Assembly (NCBI GenBank): GCA_020634895.1
Contig: JACKAV010000004.1
Location: 310,001 to 374,000 of the forward strand
Length of the DNA stretch: 64,000 nucleotides
DNA from: Anaerolineales bacterium
Lineage (GTDB): Bacteria > Chloroflexota > Anaerolineae > Anaerolineales > Villigracilaceae
Reading direction: 5' to 3'
The notes beneath the pieces were generated by a model. It searched no databases and was not told the origin of the DNA. It was given only the letters and a program-made list of their open reading frames with translations. Every line of letters begins with the position of its first letter. Within the stretch, counting starts at the first letter, position 1. A program made the translations under genes and the position numbers. Positions 48,590-56,483 of this stretch are shown here, piece after piece.

Positions 48590-49765
48590 ATGTCCAAACC
48601 AACTTTCAAATGGGACGATCCCTTCCTGCTCAACGATCAACTGACCGACGAGGAACGCATGATCCGCGACACCGCGCGCAGATACTGTCAGGACAAACTC
48701 ATGCCGAGAGTCCGCGACGCGAACCGCAACGAAACCTTCGACCGCGCCATCATGGACGAAATGGGCGCGTTGGGTCTTCTCGGCTCGACCATCCCTGAGG
48801 AGTACGGCGGCGCAGGCTTGAACCACGTCGCCTACGGACTCATTGCCCGCGAAGTGGAACGTGTGGACAGCGGCTATCGTTCCGCGATGAGCGTGCAAAG
48901 TTCATTGGTGATGTACCCGATCTTTACGTATGGAACTGAAGATCAAAGAAAAAAATACCTTCCAAATCTGGCAAGTGGAAAGTGGGTCGGCTGCTTTGGA
49001 TTGACCGAGCCGAATCATGGCAGCGATCCCGCCAGTATGGAAACCCGCGCCAAAAAAGTGGACGGCGGTTACATCCTGCACGGCAACAAGATGTGGATCA
49101 CCAACTCTCCCATTGCAGATGTGTTCGTTGTGTGGGCAAAACTTGAAGGCGAGATCCGCGGCTTTATTTTGGAAAAAGGCATGAAGGGACTTTCCGCGCC
49201 GAAGATCGAAGGGAAGTTCAGCCTGCGGGCGAGTATCACCGGCGAGATCGTGATGGATGAAGTCTTTGTGCCGGAAGAGAATATTTTCCCCGAAGTGAAA
49301 GGCTTGAAGGGACCGTTCGGATGCTTGAACAAGGCGCGTTATGGAATTGCCTGGGGCGCACTTGGTGCCGCGGAATTCTGCTGGCATGCGGCACGGCAAT
49401 ACACATTGGACCGTCCGCAGTTCGGGCGTCCACTGGCGGCGAATCAGTTGATCCAACTCAAGCTGGCGAATATGATGACGGAAATTACATTGGGATTGCA
49501 GGGCGCATTACGCGTTGGGCGTCTGGTCGATGAGGGCAAATCCACGCCTGAGATGATCTCGCTCATCAAACGCAACTCGTGCGGCAAGGCATTGGATATT
49601 GCGCGCATGTCCCGCGATATGCACGGCGGTAACGGCATTTCGGATGAGTATCACGTCATCCGCCACGTAATGAATTTGGAAGCGGTCAATACCTATGAAG
49701 GGACGCATGACATCCATGCGTTGATATTGGGGAGAGCGCAAACGGGTTTGCAGGCGTTTTCGTAA
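48590..49765 (+). CDS. gcdH: Glutaryl-CoA dehydrogenase
   Basis: Acyl-CoA dehydrogenase family enzyme of 391 residues that oxidises and decarboxylates glutaryl-CoA to crotonyl-CoA in lysine and tryptophan breakdown. The match to human GCDH is close over its length: WDDPFLLNDQLTDEERMIRDTARRYCQDKLMPR, DSGYRSAMSVQSSLVMYPI, GCFGLTEPNHGSDPASMET, NARYGIAWG-like KARYGIAWGALGAAEF, GNGISDEYHVIRHVMNLEAVNTYEGTHDIHALILGRA, where the Glu of YEGTHD is catalytic. ATG 48590 follows CGAGG. With the upstream crotonase-like gene and gdhA it points to amino-acid oxidation. Confidence 0.93.
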   Translation: MSKPTFKWDDPFLLNDQLTDEERMIRDTARRYCQDKLMPRVRDANRNETFDRAIMDEMGALGLLGSTIPEEYGGAGLNHVAYGLIAREVERVDSGYRSAMSVQSSLVMYPIFTYGTEDQRKKYLPNLASGKWVGCFGLTEPNHGSDPASMETRAKKVDGGYILHGNKMWITNSPIADVFVVWAKLEGEIRGFILEKGMKGLSAPKIEGKFSLRASITGEIVMDEVFVPEENIFPEVKGLKGPFGCLNKARYGIAWGALGAAEFCWHAARQYTLDRPQFGRPLAANQLIQLKLANMMTEITLGLQGALRVGRLVDEGKSTPEMISLIKRNSCGKALDIARMSRDMHGGNGISDEYHVIRHVMNLEAVNTYEGTHDIHALILGRAQTGLQAFS

Positions 49766-49770
49766 AAAGT

Positions 49771-49797
49771 GTAGGGGCGGGGTCACCCCGCCCCTAC
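49771..49797. repeat. Perfect GC-rich hairpin between convergent genes
   Basis: GTAGGGGCGGGG pairs with CCCCGCCCCTAC around TCA. It overlaps the end of the cupin gene. Could act as a terminator; also looks like a dispersed GC-rich palindrome. Confidence 0.6.
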
Positions 49798-50105
49798 TTA
49801 TGTCCTTCCAGACAGACCACACCTTCCGCGCCGACATTCGCGTTGTGGACTGTGCCAGCGGGCAGGTCGAGCCGGTCTCCGGCTTTGAGCGTGAGGGATT
49901 GATTCAATTCGGGCAGCCCGAAGGTGATGCTTCCCTGCACAACGTAGATGACCTTGTCGTAGCTGTGCGTGTGTGCGGAATAAATATCGAACGGACCGTT
50001 CGACCATGAGTAGGGGTCGAGACCTTCGTTGACCATCAACTGCCACAGCGTGGCACGGGTCGGGGGTGTGGAATCAGACCAGGGCGTGACTTGAGGCGTT
50101 TTCAT
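49794..50105 (-). CDS. Small cupin-domain protein
   Basis: Single cupin barrel of 103 residues with HTHSYDKVIYVVQGSITFGLPE, GDRLDLPAGTVHNANVGAEGVVCLEGH; His, Glu-equivalent and His positions suit a metal site. Its function is unknown. ATG 50105 begins three bases after the stop of the rhodanese gene, so both are one operon. If the UGA of that gene is read as stop, the gap to this gene is 126 bases. Confidence 0.8.
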   Translation of the reverse strand: MKTPQVTPWSDSTPPTRATLWQLMVNEGLDPYSWSNGPFDIYSAHTHSYDKVIYVVQGSITFGLPELNQSLTLKAGDRLDLPAGTVHNANVGAEGVVCLEGHK

Positions 50106-50108
50106 CGT

Positions 50109-50567
50109 CTATGGCGCTAAATTGTATCCGGCATCCACCCAGGCGGAGAGTCCGCCAAGCAGGGCTTGCACGTTCTCAAATCCATTGGTCAAAAGCAGGA
50201 ACGCCGCACGGGCGCTCGTGTGTTCGTTCGGTCAGGTGCAGTAGGTGATGATCCACTGACTTTTTTCGAGCGACAGTTTATCGATGCTTACTTCGAACTT
50301 TTCCAATGGGATGGAGATCGCGCCTGCCGCATGACCCTTGGCGTATTGATCCACGCTTCGCACGTCGACGAGGATGGCTTGACCTGAATCCAGGGCGGCT
50401 TTGGCGGCTCGAACCTCGATGCGCGGAACATCCGCCTCCGTTTGCGGAATGCCGTTGTTTTGCGGTTGGACGTAAATTGCAGTGGGGTCTGTTTGGGGGG
50501 CGAGCGTTTGGCAGGCGAAGGTGGAAACGATCAGGATGAAAAGTATGGGTATGTTTTTATGTTTCAT
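50109..50567 (-). CDS. Rhodanese-like lipoprotein with in-frame UGA, probable selenoprotein
   Basis: A frame from ATG 50567 to TAG 50109 carries one UGA at 50232-50234. Reading it as an amino acid gives 152 residues: a lipoprotein signal (ILIVSTFAC), a linker, and one rhodanese domain (ILVDVRSVDQYAKGHAAGAISIPL, then WIITYCT-UGA-PNEHTSARAAFLL, then NVQALLGGLSAW). Related proteins have Cys at the UGA position (YCxCP[NA]E-type), so selenocysteine in a C-x-U redox pair is likely. All conserved sequence after the UGA is intact, unlike a decayed gene. A candidate SECIS hairpin follows the UGA. The cupin gene begins three bases after the TAG. Alternatives are a nonsense mutation or sequencing error. 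Confidence 0.7.
50199..50229 (-). promoter_or_regulatory. Candidate bacterial SECIS hairpin
   Basis: On the coding strand, starting two bases after the UGA: GAACG pairs with CGTTC, and CACG pairs with CGTG, with an inner mismatch and bulge, capped by the 6-base loop AGCGCC. The loop starts about 16 bases after the UGA and has G at its second position, both in line with bacterial SECIS elements. Confidence 0.45.
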
Positions 50568-50577
50568 GTCTCAAATA

Positions 50578-50608
50578 AAGTAGGTCACGCTTTAAGCGTG
50601 ACCTACTT
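50578..50608. terminator. Palindromic terminator between rhodanese and pepF genes
   Basis: AAGTAGGTCACGCTT pairs with its complement around one T. It lies downstream of pepF on the minus strand. A near copy (GTAGGTCACGC arms) is at 55054-55080, so it belongs to a repeated family. Confidence 0.7.
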
Positions 50609-50626
50609 GTTTGATGGTGATTTTTT

Positions 50627-52429
50627 CTAAAGTTTGCAGAAACGATCGGCGCGTTTGCCGATGATGGCGAGGCTGTCTGCCCAGAACTTCTTGGTGCGGA
50701 TGTTGATGCCAAACTTGTCGGCGAGGTCTGCGGCGGTGGCTTCGCCGGTGGAGGCGAGAAGTTCCTTGTAGGCGGGTACGAACTCCGCGCCGCGCTTCTG
50801 GTAGATGGCGTACAAACCCGTGGCGAAGAGCAGACCGAAGGCATACGGATAGTTGTAGAACGAGAAGCCAGCCGAGTAGTAATGAGGCTTCCACGTCCAC
50901 ATGTATTTCTGGAGGTATTTTGCATCCAGCCCGTCACCGTAGGTGGCTTTCTGGGCGCGTTCCATGATGTCGTTGATCTCTTCGGCAGAGAGTTCAGATT
51001 TGGCGCGGCGCTCGAAGACTTCCTTTTCGAACAGATAGCGTGAGTAGATATCCACCACCACCTGCGAGGCGTTATTCATCTGCGCTTCGAGAATGGAAAG
51101 CACTTCCTGCGGATCGGTGGTCTGTTCGAGGGCGGCTTCGGTGGCGATGGTTTCGCACATGATGGAAGCGGTCTCGGCGAGAGTCATGGGAGTCTGCTGC
51201 TGGAGCGGGGTCTTGTCTGCGGTGAAGGCGCACTCGTTATGGAAAGCGTGTCCCAGTTCATGAGCCAGCGTGCTGACCTGGTCGAAAGAGCCGTCGAAGT
51301 TGGCAAGGATGCGGCTTTCTTTCACACCGTCCAAGCCCATGCAGAAGGCGCCGCCGCGTTTGCCTTCGCGCTGTTCGCCGTCGATCCAGTTGTTGTCAAA
51401 GGCGCGTCGGGCAAAGGCGCCGAGTTCGGGCGAGAACTTGTTGAAGTTATCGACAATGAAATCGCGGGCTTCTTCCCATGAATAAACTTTATCGGTCTTG
51501 CCGAGCGGGGCGGATACATCCCACCAGGCGAGTTGTTCCTTGCCGATCAGTTTTGCCTTGTGTTTGAAGTAGCGGCGGAACATGGGGAAGGAATCTTTCA
51601 TCGCGCCGAGCATGGCTTCGAGTGTGGCGCGATCCATGCGGGCGGCGTCGATGGAGGCGTGGATGCTGTCTTCACGTCCGCGCTTTTTGTCGAGGACGAG
51701 AGTCTCGCCTTTGACGCCGTTGAGACAAGCCGCGAGGGTTTCCTGAACGCCTTCCCACGCCTTGTTCTCGGCTTCGTAGCCGCGTCGGCGCGTGGCTTCG
51801 TCGGGATGCGAGCGCAGGTTGATGAGCGCGGGCATGGGCATCTTCTGCATCTTGCCGTCCATTTCGAAATCGACGGTCATTTGCGAAGTAACTGTCCCTT
51901 GCAATTTGCCGAAGGCGTTGCCTCCGCTCAAGGTCAGTTCTGCGGCGAGGGCTTCTTCCGTCTCGCTCATCAGGTATTTGGATTGCTCCGCCGCTTCGAG
52001 CAGGATGAATTCATGCGCCTTCGCGGCAGGATTGGTCTTGACCGCTTTTTTGATGGCGGCTTTTCCAAGCTTGCCAGCCCAGGCGATGAAGCGGGTATTG
52101 AGCATGCTGGTCTGCACGTTCATCTGCTCGAACTCGGAGAGCGTACGCATGGCTTCCTTGTTGCGCGAGTCGGTGGTGATGTAGGAGTAGATGAAAGGTC
52201 CAATGGTGCCGCCCAGCTCGAAGAGGTCATTGAAGCGGTTCACGGCTTCGCCGAGGACCTTGCCGAGTTTCTTCGGGTCGGTCTTGGAATCCGCTTTGAC
52301 TGCTTTCTTGAAGAAAGCTTCAAGCTCATCCAGCATGGTCTTGTATTTCTTGATGGCGGATTTGAATTGTTTTGAATCAAGCGAGGGATAGACGTTGGTC
52401 AGGTCCCAGCGGGGTGCGGAAACGGTCAT
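50627..52429 (-). CDS. pepF: M3 family oligoendopeptidase F
   Basis: Cytoplasmic zinc peptidase of 600 residues that cuts short peptides. The catalytic motif is TLAHELGHAFHNE (HExxH) near residue 385, with a second zinc Glu in the following helix. The N-terminal helical domain (MTVSAPRWDLTNVYPSLDSKQFKSA) and the C-terminal FLFEK-type region (YSRYLFEKEVFERR) match PepF. ATG 52429 has GAGGAGAATACAT upstream; a frame extension to 52444 overlaps that site. Fits peptide use along with the M42 enzyme. Confidence 0.93.
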   Translation of the reverse strand: MTVSAPRWDLTNVYPSLDSKQFKSAIKKYKTMLDELEAFFKKAVKADSKTDPKKLGKVLGEAVNRFNDLFELGGTIGPFIYSYITTDSRNKEAMRTLSEFEQMNVQTSMLNTRFIAWAGKLGKAAIKKAVKTNPAAKAHEFILLEAAEQSKYLMSETEEALAAELTLSGGNAFGKLQGTVTSQMTVDFEMDGKMQKMPMPALINLRSHPDEATRRRGYEAENKAWEGVQETLAACLNGVKGETLVLDKKRGREDSIHASIDAARMDRATLEAMLGAMKDSFPMFRRYFKHKAKLIGKEQLAWWDVSAPLGKTDKVYSWEEARDFIVDNFNKFSPELGAFARRAFDNNWIDGEQREGKRGGAFCMGLDGVKESRILANFDGSFDQVSTLAHELGHAFHNECAFTADKTPLQQQTPMTLAETASIMCETIATEAALEQTTDPQEVLSILEAQMNNASQVVVDIYSRYLFEKEVFERRAKSELSAEEINDIMERAQKATYGDGLDAKYLQKYMWTWKPHYYSAGFSFYNYPYAFGLLFATGLYAIYQKRGAEFVPAYKELLASTGEATAADLADKFGINIRTKKFWADSLAIIGKRADRFCKL

Positions 52430-52537
52430 ATGTATTCTCCTCAATAAGTAGTTAACCCAAGTATACCTTCGCGCGGGAACTTTTGAATGGTGTGTTCAGT
52501 CCTTTTTGGTGTAAAGTTAATTTATGGAGGCACCCTT

Positions 52538-53011
52538 ATGAAACAGGATAAATTTCTCACCGGTATTTTGATCGGCGTGGGCGCGCTCATCATCCTTGCG
52601 CTTGTCCTCTTCTTCTTCCGCCAGGACAAACGGGATTATCTGCCGGACGACACTCCGGAAGGCGTGACCCATAACTACGCTCTCGCCGTTCTCAACAAAG
52701 ATTATGAAAAAGCCTACGGCTATCTTGCCGACCTGAAGTACAAACCCACCTATGAAGAATTCCGCCAATCGTTCCTGAACGGCATGGCGAATCCGGAAAA
52801 TACGGGGTTGGATGTCGGCGCAGCGACCATCACAGGTGACGAAGCCGTGGTGGACCTGACGCTGTATTATTCATACAGCGATCCATTCTCCAGCCGCACC
52901 GGCAGCCCAGACCGGGCTCTTTTGGTGAATCAAGGCGGGAATTGGAAGGTCAGTTCGATGCCATATAGCTTCTGGGATTACAACTGGTATCAGGAACCGT
53001 ATTCACCCTAG
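52538..53011 (+). CDS. Membrane-anchored NTF2/DUF4878-like protein
   Basis: Protein of 157 residues with one N-terminal helix (LTGILIGVGALIILALVLFFF) and an outside domain with a typical NTF2-like layout: PEGVTHNYALAVLNKDYEKAYGYLADLKYKPTYEEFRQSF, then beta strands ending in VNQGGNWKVSSMPYSFWDYNW. Function unknown. ATG 52538 is supported by ATGGAGG seven bases before it; the upstream in-frame codons to 52487 would precede this site. Confidence 0.72.
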   Translation: MKQDKFLTGILIGVGALIILALVLFFFRQDKRDYLPDDTPEGVTHNYALAVLNKDYEKAYGYLADLKYKPTYEEFRQSFLNGMANPENTGLDVGAATITGDEAVVDLTLYYSYSDPFSSRTGSPDRALLVNQGGNWKVSSMPYSFWDYNWYQEPYSP

Positions 53012-53034
53012 TGAGCGTTTTAAACTCCTTTTTG

Positions 53035-53098
53035 GGACACGGATTACTCGGAATGAACGGATTTTCGCGGAAAACCATTGATTGAAAAATCCGTGTCC
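53035..53098. repeat. CACGGATT inverted repeat element
   Basis: GGACACGGATT pairs with AATCCGTGTCC across 42 bases that contain a further ACGGATTTTCGCGGAAAA. Similar fragments occur at 29988-30062. Looks like a small dispersed element. Confidence 0.6.
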
Positions 53099-53132
53099 TT
53101 AAGAAAACGTCTCTTAAGACGAAAGGATAATC

Positions 53133-55046
53133 ATGAAAACCATTCGACGCCTTTACTTTTACGCCGTTGCCGCCATCAGCATCGAAGTTGTGTTGTGGGG
53201 CATTATCGGGTTGATACGTTCCATCTTCAACACGCAGGATATTTCCAACAACGCATCCAACCTGGCGCAGGCATTGGCGCTTATCTTCGTGGGGGTTCCG
53301 ATCTTCCTGATCCACTGGTTTTGGACGCAGCGCGCATCCGCAGCGGACGCGGAGGAACATTCAGCCAGCATCCGCGCGGTATTCCTTTACGGGATATTGC
53401 TCGGCACATTGATACCCGTCATCCAAAACCTGCTGGCATTCATCAACCGCACGATCCTGTTTTCCACTCATCTTTCTGTGGCGCGCGCCGTCGTCGGCGG
53501 TTCGCAAACCTGGGTGGATAACCTCATCGCGGTCATCGTCAACCTGCTCATCGCCGCATATTTTTGGAACGTCCTCAAATCCGATTGGAGCAGTCTCGCC
53601 GAAACCGAAAACTTTGCAGAGATACGCCGCCTGTATCGGTTCATCTGGGTCTTATACGGCTTGTTGATGACCGTGTACGGCACACAGCAAGCCCTGACTT
53701 ATGTCTTCGCATTTCCTGGAAATGTGCTTGGGACCATCGGGAAGGAGACGGCAGTCAATGCGATAGCCTTGATGTTGATCGGCGCACCCATTTGGTATTT
53801 CACCTGGCGGCTCTTGCAGGATGCGCTGGCTGATCCTGCCGAAAAAGAGTCTTATCTACGCCTTGGCATTCTCTACCTATTGACTCTCGGCGGCGTGATC
53901 GTTTCCCTCGTTTCCGCTGGCGAATTGACCTATCTCATTTTGCTGCGCTTGTTCGGCAGCGACGAATCGACTGCGGAATTCATCCGTCTCATTGGCGGAC
54001 CGATCGCTGTCGGCGTGCCGCTCGGCGTGGTGTGGATGTATTACGGCACATGGCTGAATCGGCAATTCGCTTTTGATGAGAACGGTCCGCGCCGCGAAGG
54101 GAAGCAGCGACTCTACACTTATATTCTTTCCTTCCTCGGGCTGGCATCGTCCACTTTTGGGGTGCTCGCCCTCTTTTCGGTGTTGATCGACCTGGCGCTG
54201 GGCGATTCTTTCCTGAGCGAACAGGGAATCCGCGAACCGCTTGCGGGTGCGTTCGCCACACTCGCTGTCGGCTTGCCGGTCTGGTTGACGACTTGGCGAC
54301 CGATGCAGGCGCAGGCGTTGACGTCTGCTGATACTGGCGACCATGCGCGGCGTTCGCTCATCCGCAAGTCTTATCTGTATCTTGTGCTGTTCGTTTCAGT
54401 GATCGGGGGTATGGGAACGGCTGGAGCGTTGGTGTTCGAATTGATCAACATGGCGTTGGGTGGCAGCAGTACTTTCAGTTTGAAGGACGCGCTCAACGAA
54501 TTGACGGCGCTGGCGACTTTCGCTGTTTTGCTGGTGTATCACCTTTCCGTTTTGCGGAAGGACGGTGTGACCCGCGAAGACGCGCTTACTGATAAGCAGT
54601 CAAATTTCCACGTTGTGGTTTTTGACCATGACGGAAAATTTGGTGAAGCCGTAAAGGCTGTCTTTGCAAAGCGCGCGCCCGATGTGCCGGTGCGAGTGTT
54701 GACCATGAACGAAGCCGTCCCTGAAGATGTGAAAGCGGATGCCGTGGTGCTGCCCGGCTCCGTCGCAGTGGATTTGCCGGTAACTGCCGCAGCGTGGATC
54801 AGGTCATTTGGCGGGAGCAGGTTCATCGTCAGTGATGAGGCGGCGGGCGTGTTTTGGATGAACGATTTCGAGCAGGCGGCGGATTCGGCGAAGACTCTGG
54901 CGGAAGGGCAGGACCTCCGCCCGCAATCCTCCAAACGGACATCTTCGATATGGACATATGTTGCTTATGTCTTTGCGGGGTTGTTTGCCTGTCAGTTGTT
55001 GTTCATATTATTGGGATTGGGAATCTCATTGGTAGCCGGTAATTAG
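53133..55046 (+). CDS. DUF5671 repeat membrane protein
   Basis: Integral membrane protein of 637 residues. Four copies of a DUF5671-like unit of about 110 residues follow one another, each with three or four helices (first: RRLYFYAVAAISIEVVLWGIIGLIRSIF...FLIHWFWTQRAS; later: RLYRFIWVLYGLLMTVYGTQQALTYVF, RLGILYLLTLGGVIVSLVSAGELTYLIL, YTYILSFLGLASSTFGVLALFSVLID). The C-terminal soluble portion (NFHVVVFDHDGKFGEAVKAVFAKRAPDVPVRVL) is about 120 residues and ends with another helix. Function unknown. GAAAGGA precedes the ATG. Confidence 0.75.
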   Translation: MKTIRRLYFYAVAAISIEVVLWGIIGLIRSIFNTQDISNNASNLAQALALIFVGVPIFLIHWFWTQRASAADAEEHSASIRAVFLYGILLGTLIPVIQNLLAFINRTILFSTHLSVARAVVGGSQTWVDNLIAVIVNLLIAAYFWNVLKSDWSSLAETENFAEIRRLYRFIWVLYGLLMTVYGTQQALTYVFAFPGNVLGTIGKETAVNAIALMLIGAPIWYFTWRLLQDALADPAEKESYLRLGILYLLTLGGVIVSLVSAGELTYLILLRLFGSDESTAEFIRLIGGPIAVGVPLGVVWMYYGTWLNRQFAFDENGPRREGKQRLYTYILSFLGLASSTFGVLALFSVLIDLALGDSFLSEQGIREPLAGAFATLAVGLPVWLTTWRPMQAQALTSADTGDHARRSLIRKSYLYLVLFVSVIGGMGTAGALVFELINMALGGSSTFSLKDALNELTALATFAVLLVYHLSVLRKDGVTREDALTDKQSNFHVVVFDHDGKFGEAVKAVFAKRAPDVPVRVLTMNEAVPEDVKADAVVLPGSVAVDLPVTAAAWIRSFGGSRFIVSDEAAGVFWMNDFEQAADSAKTLAEGQDLRPQSSKRTSSIWTYVAYVFAGLFACQLLFILLGLGISLVAGN

Positions 55047-55053
55047 TTACAGT

Positions 55054-55080
55054 GTAGGTCACGCAGGCAGCGTGACCTAC
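55054..55080. terminator. Palindromic terminator before dnaN
   Basis: GTAGGTCACGC pairs with GCGTGACCTAC around AGGCA, followed by TTGTTTCTT. Same arms as 50578-50608. Confidence 0.65.
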
Positions 55081-55136
55081 TTGTTTCTTAATGATATACT
55101 TTTGAAAATTCTTCATTTCATCAAGCGAGGCGCACC

Positions 55137-56270
55137 ATGAAAGTGACTGTCCTTCAAGAGAATCTTGCCCGTGGTTTAAGCATTGTTTCGCGTGCTGTGT
55201 CGTCGCGCAGCACGCTGCCTGTTTTATCGAACATTTTGATCGCGACCGATGAGGGGCGTTTACGACTTTCATCCACCAACCTGGAATTGGGAATTACCTG
55301 TTGGATCCCCGCCCGCATCGACGAGAACGGCTCGACGACTGTCCCTGCAAGGACGTTCTCCGATCTGGTCAACACGCTGCCGGGAGATCAGGTTCAACTT
55401 AATCTCGATCTAAAAACCCAGAACCTGCATGTGCAGGGCGGTTCATCCAATAACGACATTAAGTGCATCGATGCGCAGGAATTCCCGCCGATGCCCACAC
55501 CTGAGATGAAGGACGCTGTGCAGTTGAATGTGGCGGATTTCAAAGAGATGATCCAGCAGGTGGTGTTTGCCGCTTCGACCGATGAAGCCCGCCCGGTGCT
55601 GATGGGCGTTTTGATGAATGTGGAAAAAGACAAGGTTACGATGGCGGCGGCGGACGGTTTCCGTCTCTCCGTACGCAAGGGACAGCTCGCCCAGTCTGTG
55701 AAGGATACGATCAATATCATCATCCCTGCGCGCGCGTTGAACGAGTTGGCGCGTGTGGCTCATGACCCCGAAGAACCGATTTACATGGTTGTGCCCAAAC
55801 AGCGCGGACAGGTTCTCTTCCGTGTGAAGGATGTGGAAGTGGTCTCGCAGTTGATCGAAGGTACCTTCCCCGATTATCACCAGATCATCCCGCGCAATTA
55901 CAAGTCGCGTACGTTGGTCTCGACGGCGGCTTTGCTCAAAGCCTGCAAACAGGCGGAAATCTTTGCCCGCGAAGGTTCGAACGTGGCGCGTTTGGATATC
56001 AAGCAATCCAACGGCGAAATGCAACCGAGCGAAGTGGAAATCTCCGCGACCTCGGAAGAGACTGGCAAGAACGAGACCATCGTCGAAGCGACTGTGGACG
56101 GCAGCGGCGTGTTGATCGCATTCAACGTCAAGTTCCTGCGTGAAGCATTGGAAGTCATCAAAACCCCGAATGTGGCGTTGGAAACCACGGCTCAGAACGC
56201 GCCGGGAGTGGTCAAGCCGGTTGGCGATGAAAACTTCCTGCACGTCATCATGCCGATGCATTTGGGGTAA
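55137..56270 (+). CDS. dnaN: DNA polymerase III beta subunit (sliding clamp)
   Basis: Ring-forming processivity clamp of 377 residues with three clamp domains (about 1-120, 125-250, 255-377). Family features are the N-terminal QENLARGLSIVSRAVSSRSTLPVLSNILI and the central DEARPVLMGVLM, YKSRTLVSTAALLKACKQAEIFARE, and the C-terminal VIMPMHLG, which holds the end of the binding pocket. It is not next to dnaA or recF here. It is the partner of the clamp motif in the uracil-DNA glycosylase. Leader of about 36 bases after TATACT; GAGG precedes the ATG. Confidence 0.96.
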   Translation: MKVTVLQENLARGLSIVSRAVSSRSTLPVLSNILIATDEGRLRLSSTNLELGITCWIPARIDENGSTTVPARTFSDLVNTLPGDQVQLNLDLKTQNLHVQGGSSNNDIKCIDAQEFPPMPTPEMKDAVQLNVADFKEMIQQVVFAASTDEARPVLMGVLMNVEKDKVTMAAADGFRLSVRKGQLAQSVKDTINIIIPARALNELARVAHDPEEPIYMVVPKQRGQVLFRVKDVEVVSQLIEGTFPDYHQIIPRNYKSRTLVSTAALLKACKQAEIFAREGSNVARLDIKQSNGEMQPSEVEISATSEETGKNETIVEATVDGSGVLIAFNVKFLREALEVIKTPNVALETTAQNAPGVVKPVGDENFLHVIMPMHLG

Positions 56271-56287
56271 AACAAATAAACGATGTG

Positions 56288-56321
56288 AATCCGCCAGAGC
56301 CATGTGCCTGGCGGATTTTTG
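56288..56321 (+). terminator. Intrinsic terminator of dnaN
   Basis: AATCCGCCAG pairs with CTGGCGGATT around a 10-base loop, followed by TTTT. Confidence 0.85.
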
Positions 56322-56380
56322 TTATAGAATCAGACTGCGTTGAAATCATAGATCAGGACTTACACAGAAAGGCTCCTTTG

Positions 56381-56427
56381 TCCACTAATCTTGAACTTGT
56401 TCGCGTGGATTAGCGCAGATTAGTGGA
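56381..56427. repeat. Inverted repeat between dnaN and the PEP-binding protein
   Basis: TCCACTAATCT pairs with AGATTAGTGGA across 25 bases (TTGAACTTGTTCGCGTGGATT region). Likely a dispersed element of the GGATTAGCGCAGATTAGTGG type. Confidence 0.45.
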
Positions 56428-56483
56428 TTCTGATTGGGTTTTGCGTAAATCCTAAAACTTCATTTTGCAATACAGGTGAATCG

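Noticed and set aside
50232..50567. Treating the rhodanese gene as a simple 111-residue truncated protein
   Set aside because: All domain motifs continue in the same frame past the UGA to a TAG just before the next gene, and the UGA replaces a position that is usually Cys.
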